Assembly: GCA_013152655.1 (NCBI GenBank)
Contig: JAADFW010000003.1
Coordinates: 1-38,285 of the forward strand
DNA from: Chlorobiota bacterium
GTDB taxonomy: Bacteria > Bacteroidota > Bacteroidia > Bacteroidales > B39-G9
DNA length: 38,285 nucleotides
Direction: 5' to 3'
The position numbers and the translations under genes are program-made. Under the pieces are notes generated by a model. That model did no database searches. It was not told where the DNA came from and saw only the letters and a program-made list of their open reading frames with translations. Of the stretch, positions 25,326 to 32,342 are shown one piece after another (position 1 is the first letter of the stretch; every line of letters begins with the position of its first letter).

Positions 25326-26255
25326 ATGTTTCATATTAACCCAAATAGCATTAAAATAATTAAAGCAAAGCGTAATTTTTATAAAGAAATGCTTAATCTT
25401 CTTTATGTTAGAATAGATAATATCTCAAAAATTAAGGATATTGATAATAATATAGCTAAAAGGCTCTTTGATTTACATATTATTTCAAATTTAGATGATT
25501 TGCTTATAGGAAACCCTTTACGTCTGTATGATTTAAACCAACAAATATTACCATTTATTTCAATGTCAAAGGATTTTGAAATAGCTGTTAAATATGTATT
25601 TAAGTATGATAACTGGTTTACGGTTAAAACTAAGGAAAGATATAATGCATATCATTTAGCTGATAATCTAGGTATTAACACTTGTGTATATTGCAATAGA
25701 AATTATACTAATACAATTATAACAAGAGAAAAAAGGAAAATTTCACGAGCACAATTTGATCACTACTTTGATAAAGGCGAAAATCCATTATTAGCACTTT
25801 CTTTTTTCAATTTGATACCAAGTTGTTCTACTTGCAATTCAAGTATAAAACATTCTTCATCATTTACCCTTGAAACTCATATTCATCCTTATATTAACAA
25901 TACAATTAGCAAAGTTAATTTTACATATAAATATGATATAGACTCGAAAGATGGATTAGCAATATTAGTTTCAGCTAAAAGTTGTACAAAAACAGAAAAA
26001 ACATTGGAGGAGTTTGCCATACAAGAAGTCTACAATGTTCATACAGACTTACTTTATGATATGCTTAAAATAAGGCAGTCATTTTCAGATAGATACTTAA
26101 ATATTCTTAATTTTAATTTACTTAAAGACATAGTTGTTTCTAAACAGGAACTATATCGTTTAGCATTTGGGACGGAGCTTTTAGAAGTAGATTTTATTAA
26201 AAGACCTTTTAGCAAATTTAAAAAGGATATACTTAAAGAGTTGGGTATAATTTAA
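25326..26255 (+). CDS. HNH endonuclease, Septu-like effector (PtuB-like)
   Basis: 309 residues. The HNH fold is clear: CVYCNRNYT (Cys120, Cys123), then AQFDHYF (Asp145-His146 in the catalytic position), then NLIPSCSTCNSSIKHSS (Cys167, Cys170, Asn171). The four cysteines form the structural zinc site. PtuB nucleases of Septu cut DNA when the ATPase partner is triggered. The ATG follows the ATPase stop by 1 bp, so the two are translated together. The remaining N- and C-terminal helices have no other visible motif. The sequence is complete. Functional assignment as Septu rests on the gene pair, not on a specific sequence match. Confidence 0.85.
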   Translation: MFHINPNSIKIIKAKRNFYKEMLNLLYVRIDNISKIKDIDNNIAKRLFDLHIISNLDDLLIGNPLRLYDLNQQILPFISMSKDFEIAVKYVFKYDNWFTVKTKERYNAYHLADNLGINTCVYCNRNYTNTIITREKRKISRAQFDHYFDKGENPLLALSFFNLIPSCSTCNSSIKHSSSFTLETHIHPYINNTISKVNFTYKYDIDSKDGLAILVSAKSCTKTEKTLEEFAIQEVYNVHTDLLYDMLKIRQSFSDRYLNILNFNLLKDIVVSKQELYRLAFGTELLEVDFIKRPFSKFKKDILKELGII

Positions 26256-26277
26256 TATATTTTATACTATTTGCGTA

Positions 26278-28191
26278 ATGCTTAAAACTTATAATATGAA
26301 TAACAAGATTGCATTAAATTTTCTGCCAATTGAAAATCAAAATTTCGATTTTTTAATTTATCGAAAACTAAGTAACGGTAATGAAAAAAGACCGGATGAA
26401 GCTATAAATGGATATAAATTACCTCTTGACGATCATCTTGATGCAGACTGGCAACATTACTGGGTTACGTTTGATAATACAGACGGATATGAAGAATTTA
26501 TTTGTAAAAGTGATACAAATCCATATTTAACGGAATTGTACTTGTTTTGGGAACTTAAACAAATAAAAGAAAAAAAGAATGATATAATAAAAATTGGAAA
26601 AATTGCAGAGAATTTTTATTCAAAAAGAATTTTCTTTATTGTAAAAGAATATAAGACAGGAAAACAAACTATTTGGTTAGAACCCTATTATTTAAAAACC
26701 GAAAAAGAGTTTGGTTTTTTAATTGATTTTGACTTTATAAAAGATAAAGATGTTCCTTTTGATAAAGAAGTGCAAAAATTATCTTTAAGTTTAAATAGTT
26801 CTTATCGTGTAAATAATAACTACCATTCAGATAAATTTGATTTTGTCAAATCTTTTATAAAAAATGTTCTGTCTGAAATTAATCAATTAAATGATTCAGT
26901 AGATATATCAGATAAGTTAAAAGTTTTTAATGCGAAAACATTAGAAACAAAAGTATATCGTGTAAATAATGAAAATACATCTCCTTCTCAATTTATGGGA
27001 ATAAAAAACAAAGGGCCTTTTGAGAAGTTACAAGCAAAACCGCAATTTTACTTTATTTTTAAAAAAATACATATTGATTATGCAAGGGATTTGGTAAAAG
27101 CATTGCGAGGAACACAATACCGTACTTTTGAGGGTATGAAAAAAATGTTTGGTGTTGATTTTGACACTTCAAAAGAAAGTTTGAATATTAATCACATCAT
27201 TATTGAAAACTTTACGAAAGAGGATATTAATAAAGTTAATGAAAAGCTAAAAGAGGATAGTAACAATAAAATTGCTGTTTTTATTTTTCCGGAAGCAGAA
27301 GAGGAATATTATTATTCTGTTAAAAATATTTTGTTAGGAAATAATATTGTAACTCAGGGTATTCACATTGAAACCTTAAAAGATGAAACCAAATTAAAAT
27401 GGTCTGTTTCAAGTTTAGCTTTGCAAATGTTTGCTAAGCTTGGCGGAATACCTTGGAGGATGAAACCAAGTAACGACAATTGTTTGATTATCGGTATTGG
27501 TCAAGCACATGATGTGTCAGAAGATGAAACAGGGAAAAAATATATAACAAAATATTTTTCGTATTCTGTTTTGATGGATTCGAGCGGTGAGTATAAATCA
27601 ATGAATGTGTTAGCCGAAAATAAAGATGAAGAAAGTTATCTTGAAGAATTAAGTAAAAAGATAAAAGAAATATTATTGTTATATCAAGCAAAGTATAATA
27701 AAATTACAATTCATATACCCTATAAAATCAAACACAAAGAAATAGCCAAAATAAAAAATGCGGCAGAAGAAGTCAGAAATGAAATTGAGGTAGTTGTTTT
27801 AAAAATAAATGATAATAGTAAATATTTCGGATATAACCCGGAACATAATTCTTTAATCCCATACGAAAGTTCATTTATTCAATTATCACATAATGATTAT
27901 TTAGTTTGGACAGAAGGATTAAATTACAATAATAAAAAAGCAAATAAACATTATGCAAATCCTTTGTATGTAAACTTCTATTATATAAATAAAGAATTAG
28001 AGGATATTAATACTGCATCATATTTACAAGATGTTTTAAATTTGACCGGTGCAAATTGGAGAGGATTTAATGCTAAGGCAATTCCGATTTCGATGTTTTA
28101 TCCGAAAATAATTTCAAAGTTTATTAAATTTTTTAATAAATATAATCTTGATAAAGTTGAATTTGAAAATTTACCTCCTTGGTTTTTGTAA
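26278..28191 (+). CDS. Catalytically inactive prokaryotic Argonaute (MID-PIWI)
   Basis: 637 residues from ATG 26278; ATG 26296 (MNNKIALNF) is an equally credible start. The MID domain is marked by YYYSVKNILLGNNIVTQGI, with Y, K and Q in the order used to hold a guide 5' phosphate, and ALQMFAKLGGIPWRM. The PIWI domain follows, but the first catalytic Asp is replaced (IIGIGQAHD, Gly408) and the second strand reads ITIHIPYK where an RDG motif is expected, so slicing is unlikely. The first 240 residues are an N/PAZ-like region without a clear signature. Inactive pAgos act as guide-directed sensors for a partner effector; here that is the SIR2 protein 10 bp downstream. The length fits a long-B type or extended short pAgo. 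Confidence 0.85.
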   Translation: MLKTYNMNNKIALNFLPIENQNFDFLIYRKLSNGNEKRPDEAINGYKLPLDDHLDADWQHYWVTFDNTDGYEEFICKSDTNPYLTELYLFWELKQIKEKKNDIIKIGKIAENFYSKRIFFIVKEYKTGKQTIWLEPYYLKTEKEFGFLIDFDFIKDKDVPFDKEVQKLSLSLNSSYRVNNNYHSDKFDFVKSFIKNVLSEINQLNDSVDISDKLKVFNAKTLETKVYRVNNENTSPSQFMGIKNKGPFEKLQAKPQFYFIFKKIHIDYARDLVKALRGTQYRTFEGMKKMFGVDFDTSKESLNINHIIIENFTKEDINKVNEKLKEDSNNKIAVFIFPEAEEEYYYSVKNILLGNNIVTQGIHIETLKDETKLKWSVSSLALQMFAKLGGIPWRMKPSNDNCLIIGIGQAHDVSEDETGKKYITKYFSYSVLMDSSGEYKSMNVLAENKDEESYLEELSKKIKEILLLYQAKYNKITIHIPYKIKHKEIAKIKNAAEEVRNEIEVVVLKINDNSKYFGYNPEHNSLIPYESSFIQLSHNDYLVWTEGLNYNNKKANKHYANPLYVNFYYINKELEDINTASYLQDVLNLTGANWRGFNAKAIPISMFYPKIISKFIKFFNKYNLDKVEFENLPPWFL

Positions 28192-28201
28192 TACATAAAT
28201 T

Positions 28202-29245
28202 ATGGCATTTAAAACAGAAGATATAATATTTTTATTTGGTGCAGGTGTTAGTAAAGAAGCTGATATTCCCGTATCATCAGAGATGATAGATAAAGTTGAA
28301 GAATTGATAAGAAATGATTGGTCAGATTATAAGAAGCTATATTATTTGGTAAGAAGTGCAATACTTTATGCAGACGGTATTCAAGGGAAAACAGACAACA
28401 ATTTCAATATAGAAAGACTGTTTAATGTCTTAAATGAATTAATTAAAAAAGAAGAACACCCTTTATATCCTTTTATCGGTTCATGGAACATTCGATTTAA
28501 TGAAATTTTAAAAGATAATGACTTTGTTAAAATAAAAGAGTTTCAAGAAAAAATATTGGATGAATTAAAAACTTGGGTTAATTTAACAAATAAACGTAAA
28601 GCTGATTATTTTAAAAAGTTAAAAGATTTTAGATTAGAATATGCCCCATTCAGAATTTTTACACTAAACTATGATTTGTGTGTGGAGACAGTTCTGAAAA
28701 ACAAAGATTTTAATGTAGAAAGAGGATTTAACAATGATATGAAATGGGACTATAAACTTCTGAATGAATTTGAAAAAGAGAATGAGCCTGATGTTTTTTT
28801 GTATAAACTACACGGTTCTATTGATTGGGAGAGAAATAAAGAAACAGGAGAAGTTACTTATTCTGACGGAACAGTCAAGAAGCCTAATTTAATCTTTGGT
28901 ACAGCTTACAAATTGCAATATATTGATCCTTTTCTGTTTTTATTTTCAGAATTTAGGTATTACACATTGAAATCAAAGTTAATCATTGTAATCGGCTATG
29001 GTTTTGGGGATGAGCATATCAATGGTTTATTATCACAAGCATTAAAGCAAGATAAGGACAGGAAAATATTAAATATCTCAAAAAGTCAAAAAATAGAATT
29101 TGTTCAAAATAGATTAGGTATAAATAATACTGACCAAATTATTATTGAAAAGTATTATGCAAAAGATTTCTTTGAAAAAAGATTATCTCTAAAAGAATTA
29201 GAAACAATCTTTCCTGAAAATATTGATGATATTTTTTCTGATTAG
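28202..29245 (+). CDS. SIR2-like NADase effector partner of the Argonaute
   Basis: 347 residues. SIR2 hallmarks: nucleotide-binding IFLFGAGVSKEADIPVS near the N-terminus, Asn156 in TLNYD, and catalytic His204 in KLHGSIDW, followed by VIGYGFGDEHING. SIR2 proteins of pAgo systems degrade NAD+ when the pAgo recognises invading DNA, killing or arresting the infected cell. No APAZ domain is seen, unlike the Sir2-APAZ proteins of short pAgo (SPARSA) systems, so the arrangement is closer to long-B pAgo plus a separate SIR2. It is separated from the Argonaute gene by 10 bp. It is the last gene of the plus-strand run; only a weak imperfect hairpin follows near 29284-29306. Confidence 0.9.
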   Translation: MAFKTEDIIFLFGAGVSKEADIPVSSEMIDKVEELIRNDWSDYKKLYYLVRSAILYADGIQGKTDNNFNIERLFNVLNELIKKEEHPLYPFIGSWNIRFNEILKDNDFVKIKEFQEKILDELKTWVNLTNKRKADYFKKLKDFRLEYAPFRIFTLNYDLCVETVLKNKDFNVERGFNNDMKWDYKLLNEFEKENEPDVFLYKLHGSIDWERNKETGEVTYSDGTVKKPNLIFGTAYKLQYIDPFLFLFSEFRYYTLKSKLIIVIGYGFGDEHINGLLSQALKQDKDRKILNISKSQKIEFVQNRLGINNTDQIIIEKYYAKDFFEKRLSLKELETIFPENIDDIFSD

Positions 29246-29598
29246 CTTTATCTCATCTCAGGTTTATTAATGTTGTATATTTAGGCAGCAAAATAAATTT
29301 ATTGCCGAAATATTGTAATCTTTGAAAATGATTAACTGTAAACTGCCCTGACTTTGTTACAAGATTTAGCTCAAACACCCCTTACTTTATTACAAAAATA
29401 CAAGAAATAAGTTTGTATTTTAGTGTAAAACCTGCAAATTCACTGTAATCAACCCGCCATTCTTATAGAAAATGCATTTCAACCTTATATTTGTTACAAT
29501 TTGTTAATAATTAGTAATTCTTCTATAACGATTTGTTAACTGTTCGTAATTATTATTTACGATGATGTAATTATTTGTAATTTTTAGAACTTAAAACT
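29246..29598. promoter_or_regulatory. Intergenic region with repeats before the zinc-ribbon gene
   Basis: 353 bp without a gene. Near its right end two 24-bp direct repeats (29499-29522 and 29531-29554; shared core ATTTGTTAA, then GTAATT) lie 32 bp apart with about five differences. A near-palindrome CGTAATTATTATTTACG (29545-29561) overlaps the second. Further GTAATT copies follow up to 29584. They could be operators for the downstream gene or part of a replication/maintenance region. The left part shows nothing clear. Confidence 0.45.
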
Positions 29599-30087
29599 AT
29601 GAGTATTTCAAAAAAATGTGTGGTTTGCGGTAAAGAATTTACGGCAAAAAATGATAAAGGTATGTATTGCAGCCCTTCGTGCAGGGTAAAAGCACACAGA
29701 AAAAGAGAAAAAGGGGAACAGAGTGAACTAGCTAAAAATATTACGGAAGAATATTTTGAAGAATTATCTTTTTTTAGAATGCAACTGAATGATATATATG
29801 AAGATGTTCATAAACTTCAATCCGAAATGGTTTCTGTAACAAAATATTTATACGCTTTTGCGGAAAAAGTGATAGGTATTCCCGATTTTCAGGATATGAT
29901 AGTGCTTAAAAATGACATCAGTGACTTATCGGATAAATTAAATGATGAAATTTCTGACTTGAAAGAAAAACACGAGGAGAAAATCATCAAAAATGATGAA
30001 AATATTAAAATGCTCGGGTTTAAAATTAATCAAATCGTTCATATTATTAATGACAGCCCGTTAAATCATAAAAAAATCCGTTATTGA
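29599..30087 (+). CDS. Zinc-ribbon / coiled-coil protein, C-terminus frameshifted
   Basis: 162 residues. An N-terminal zinc ribbon (CVVCGKEF near residue 7, then YCSPSCRVKAHRKRE) is followed by a long helical, coiled-coil-like region. Small proteins of this kind occur in the replication/maintenance modules of Bacteroidota mobile elements, often near a helicase loader, as here. The frame stops at 30085-30087, but the next frame continues with SVIDKLLDNENLYVFIEQF and ends TSKAS at 30181, filling the space to the convergent gene at 30189. One surplus A in the A7 run 30070-30076 explains the break; the restored protein would have about 193 residues. Function is unknown; a DNA-binding or regulatory role is inferred. 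Confidence 0.7.
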   Translation: MSISKKCVVCGKEFTAKNDKGMYCSPSCRVKAHRKREKGEQSELAKNITEEYFEELSFFRMQLNDIYEDVHKLQSEMVSVTKYLYAFAEKVIGIPDFQDMIVLKNDISDLSDKLNDEISDLKEKHEEKIIKNDENIKMLGFKINQIVHIINDSPLNHKKIRY

Positions 30088-30188
30088 TAAACTTTTGGAT
30101 AATGAAAATTTGTATGTGTTTATTGAACAGTTTACAAACCAAAAGTCAAAAGCTGAGAAAAAAACAAGTAAAGCTTCATAAAAGTTGG

Positions 30189-30899
30189 TTAGTTTCTTCT
30201 GTCTTCTCCGGGTAATATGATAAAATTAAACATTTCTCTCATTCCGGAATAAATGCGGTCTCCGTATTTGTTCCGGAGCATTTCTGCATCAAGATTTGTT
30301 GTGGCATGAGTGATATAACCTTCCTGAAACAAATTATAACGGCTCACCAGAATTTTTTCGATAACGGTTTCCTCACTTCCGAAATGTTTCACCGTTTCTT
30401 TTTCGACACCTAAATCATCGATGCATAAATTTATTGGTTTTTGGGTGAAAACACCGTAATTATTCAAATGTGAATTTTCGGTATACAGATTGATGCCTTC
30501 ATATCCGTATCGTGCAAATTTATCGGGAATGGTATCGGAGAATTCTATTCTGAATTGCCTGTCAAATTTTCTGTAAAAACAATATGATTTAAAAATTCGC
30601 ATCATTATTGATTTCCCCGAACCGATATTTCCGGCAATAAGTAATCCTTTGTGCAAATTAAAACCGTTATTTTCAAAATCGGGATTGCCGATAAAGTATT
30701 CAATCAATTTGGTGAAAACTGCGGAATTATATTTGTCAAATACAAATTTGCCTTTTTTTACATGATTATCCGCAATAGCTTTGATAATCATTTTTTCTTC
30801 ATTCATGTTATAAGCTTTGTGTGTAATCCGGCTTTTCTTCGAATCTGAATCGTTCTTTATTTGATTTAATATGATTTTTAAATTTTTTATTTTGCTCAT
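30189..30899 (-). CDS. DnaC-like helicase loader ATPase
   Basis: AAA+ ATPase of the DnaC/IstB type, 236 residues from ATG 30899. Walker A is GNIGSGKS in LLIAGNIGSGKSIMMRIF; Walker B is CIDDLGVE; sensor and arginine-finger segments follow (THATTNLDAEMLRNKYGDR, then IYSGMREMFNFI). It should load the replicative helicase at the element's origin. The long start overlaps the upstream gene by 92 nt; ATG 30806, directly after that gene's stop (TAAcATG), gives 205 residues and is the more natural coupled start. It lies downstream of the replication-initiation-like gene on the same strand. The short 8-bp gap at its 3' end to the restored zinc-ribbon frame is convergent. Confidence 0.85.
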   Translation of the reverse strand: MSKIKNLKIILNQIKNDSDSKKSRITHKAYNMNEEKMIIKAIADNHVKKGKFVFDKYNSAVFTKLIEYFIGNPDFENNGFNLHKGLLIAGNIGSGKSIMMRIFKSYCFYRKFDRQFRIEFSDTIPDKFARYGYEGINLYTENSHLNNYGVFTQKPINLCIDDLGVEKETVKHFGSEETVIEKILVSRYNLFQEGYITHATTNLDAEMLRNKYGDRIYSGMREMFNFIILPGEDRRN

Positions 30900-31314
30900 A
30901 AATTACATTTTTATCATTCTTTTCTTTCTTATCATTCTTGTTAGTGGTTGGTCGTTGGTTGCTTGCCGGTTGCCCGTTGGTTACTCTATGGTTAGTTTGT
31001 CGGTTGAACGTCAAAATATTAATATCGTAAATGTCGGAATTACAGATTGTTGCAACAGTCCCCCTGTTGGTTGCTTTGGTGGTTATTATTTTCCACTTTT
31101 CAAGCCTTTTTAATGCACTTCTGTAATTTTGTCTGCTTAGTCCGATACTTGTATAATCTCCGATTAAAGCTTCACCCGATTTCAGATTTTCTGTGTTAAA
31201 CTTATCTGTTCTTCTGGCTCTTAACGCAATTTGTGTCAACAGCATAAAAGCAGATGTGTCTTTCATCAACTCATTTGTAACATCAGACCTGTATAATTTG
31301 ATAAATGAATCCAT
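30808..31314 (-). CDS. Replication-initiation-like winged-helix protein
   Basis: 168 residues from ATG 31314 (the frame opens at TTG 31320). The N-terminal part (FIKLYRSDVTNELMKDTSAFMLLTQIALRARR) and the following segment (IGDYTSIGLSRQNYRSALKRLEKW) resemble the winged-helix N-domain of replication initiators and DnaD-like primosome proteins found upstream of DnaC-like genes in phages and elements. The C-terminus is a hydrophilic, Asn/Lys-rich linker. It is coupled at both ends: its ATG overlaps the HTH gene stop by one base (TAATG), and its stop abuts ATG 30806 of the loader gene. Probably recognises the element origin, possibly the iterons at 31704-31750 (inference). Confidence 0.7.
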   Translation of the reverse strand: MDSFIKLYRSDVTNELMKDTSAFMLLTQIALRARRTDKFNTENLKSGEALIGDYTSIGLSRQNYRSALKRLEKWKIITTKATNRGTVATICNSDIYDINILTFNRQTNHRVTNGQPASNQRPTTNKNDKKEKNDKNVIYEQNKKFKNHIKSNKERFRFEEKPDYTQSL

Positions 31315-31592
31315 TACCAAATTTTTACATAGTTATTTTCAAGATGCTTTTCAATATCCGAAGCCTTGTAATAAATTTTATTGCTGATTTGGCTGAAAGG
31401 CAGAATACCTTTATCTCGATAATTTTGCAAAGTTCGTGTACTGACTTTAAGGATAAGGCACACATCTTGATTATCCAACCATTTTTCCGATAATGCATTT
31501 TGTTTTCCGAGTCGGTCAAGTTGAGATGTAATTTTCTCTAATTTGTTTTGAAGTTCTTTATAATCTGCTTCCGTTAAAACTAATTTTTCCAT
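31314..31592 (-). CDS. Excisionase-like helix-turn-helix protein
   Basis: 92 residues. An N-terminal coiled-coil segment is followed by a MerR/AlpA-type HTH (LDNQDVCLILKVSTRTLQNY, RDKGILPFSQISNKIYYKASDIEKHL), the layout of the helix-turn-helix (HTH_17) proteins that accompany integrases in Bacteroidota elements. It may help excision, or control the replication operon that it heads. It lies about 560 bp inside the right att site, opposite to the integrase at the other end. Its stop overlaps the next gene by one base. Confidence 0.85.
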   Translation of the reverse strand: MEKLVLTEADYKELQNKLEKITSQLDRLGKQNALSEKWLDNQDVCLILKVSTRTLQNYRDKGILPFSQISNKIYYKASDIEKHLENNYVKIW

Positions 31593-32109
31593 ACAATTTT
31601 GCTTTTAATTAATGTTAAATTCTGTCGATTATTTTATTTATTAATTCGACTGCAAAATTAAGCACGGTTTAGGGGGGCAAAATCAAAATTTCCGAAAATC
31701 CGTCGATTCTTCCGATAACTTTACGATTCTTCCGATAAAATTACGATTTTACGGGTATTTTTACAGTAAGGGTGTCGATTTAGGGTCAAAAATCATGTTT
31801 TTTTACACCCTTTTTCCTGAATTTTCGTCAATTTTTTTGTTTGTTCAGTTTTACTTTTCACTATTCTGCATTTAAAAGTATCGGAAAATGCAATCGGAAA
31901 ATGAAGAATGATTTGACGAAAAAGATTTTTAGAATAAAAAAGGACTAAAATGAATAAAAATAGGGCTGTGTTTAAGATTAATTAAGATATAAAAAATTGC
32001 CAAAAAAATGAAAAAGTCAAGATTTATTAATTTATCAGAGCTATGTCTTTACAGTCAATAAATTGAGTAAATTTTCCATTTGTTGTACCTATGTTATACC
32101 TAAAAGAAA
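31593..32109. repeat. Element right-end non-coding region with iteron-like repeats
   Basis: 517 bp with no gene. CGATTCTTCCGATAA is repeated exactly at 31704-31718 and 31724-31738 (period 20 bp), and a third partial unit TTACGATTTT follows at 31741-31750. A G/C-poor region with a GTCGA/TCGAC inverted pair lies between the HTH gene and these repeats. Next to a replication-initiator-like gene and a helicase loader, this is a candidate origin; excisionase sites are the alternative. The rest, 31850-32070, is AT-rich with nothing clear. Confidence 0.5.
32080..32100. repeat. TTGTTGTACC pair, possible integrase arm-type sites (right)
   Basis: TTGTTGTACC at 32080-32089 is identical to the two copies at the left end, followed 11 bp on by ATGTTATACC (8/10 match). 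It lies just inside the right att site and the terminator. Binding by the integrase is inferred from position and repetition. Confidence 0.5.
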
Positions 32110-32142
32110 AAAGCTCTGTAAATTATTGATTTACAGAGCTTT
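32110..32142 (-). terminator. Terminator for tRNA-Arg carried by the element
   Basis: A perfect 14-bp stem (32110-32123 with 32129-32142, AAAGCTCTGTAAAT and its complement) with a TATTG loop, followed on the minus strand by a T-rich run. It lies within the element just past the tRNA CCA end, so the element replaces the terminator that it displaces. Confidence 0.85.
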
Positions 32143-32151
32143 AAAAATTAA

Positions 32152-32172
32152 TTGGTGACCCCGGCGGGACTC
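32152..32172. repeat. Attachment site at the tRNA-Arg 3' end
   Basis: The intact-tRNA copy of the 21-bp att repeat. It covers the encoded CCA, the 3' half of the acceptor stem and the start of the T arm. It matches 306-326 at 20 of 21 positions. Confidence 0.85.
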
Positions 32173-32229
32173 GAACCCACAACCATCAGAGCCGAAATCT
32201 GACATTCTATCCAATTGAACTACGGGGCC
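32153..32229 (-). tRNA. tRNA-Arg(TCG)
   Basis: On the minus strand a full cloverleaf is readable: acceptor GGCCCCG pairs with CGGGGTC (one G-U pair), D arm, anticodon stem TCAGA/TCTGA with loop TTTCGGC (anticodon TCG, arginine CGA codon), a T arm with GGTTCGAGTCC, discriminator A and an encoded CCA. The gene remains intact after the insertion because the element restores its 3' end. It is the integration target. Confidence 0.96.
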
Positions 32230-32287
32230 GTTCAAAATGCAAAATTAGAAAATATTTCATTATATTCAAACAAAAAAACTTATGCTG

Positions 32288-32317
32288 TTCGTACAAAATG
32301 TTTTTTTACTACTTTTG
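32288..32317 (+). promoter_or_regulatory. leuS promoter
   Basis: TACTTTTG at 32310-32317 fits TAnnTTTG exactly and lies 25 bp before the leuS ATG. A weak TTCG -33 is at 32288-32291. Confidence 0.55.
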
Positions 32318-32342
32318 CAAACTTTATTAAAACACGAAAAAA

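Larger units (their letters stand above)
306..32172. mobile_element. Integrative element / defence island inserted in tRNA-Arg(TCG)
   Basis: The element is bounded by a 21-bp direct repeat derived from the tRNA 3' end. It carries a tyrosine recombinase at its left end and an excisionase-like HTH gene, a replication-initiation-like gene, a DnaC-like loader and iteron-like repeats at its right end. Nearly all other genes are anti-phage systems or nucleases. The genes outside the repeats on the right are housekeeping. No relaxase, type IV secretion, portal, terminase or capsid gene is visible, so self-transfer is unlikely. A non-conjugative mobilizable island or a phage-satellite-like element fits best (inference). 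Confidence 0.85.

Noticed and set aside
23207-26255. PARIS or Gabija instead of Septu
   Set aside because: The partner of the ATPase is an HNH nuclease, not a DUF4435/TOPRIM protein or a UvrD-like helicase.
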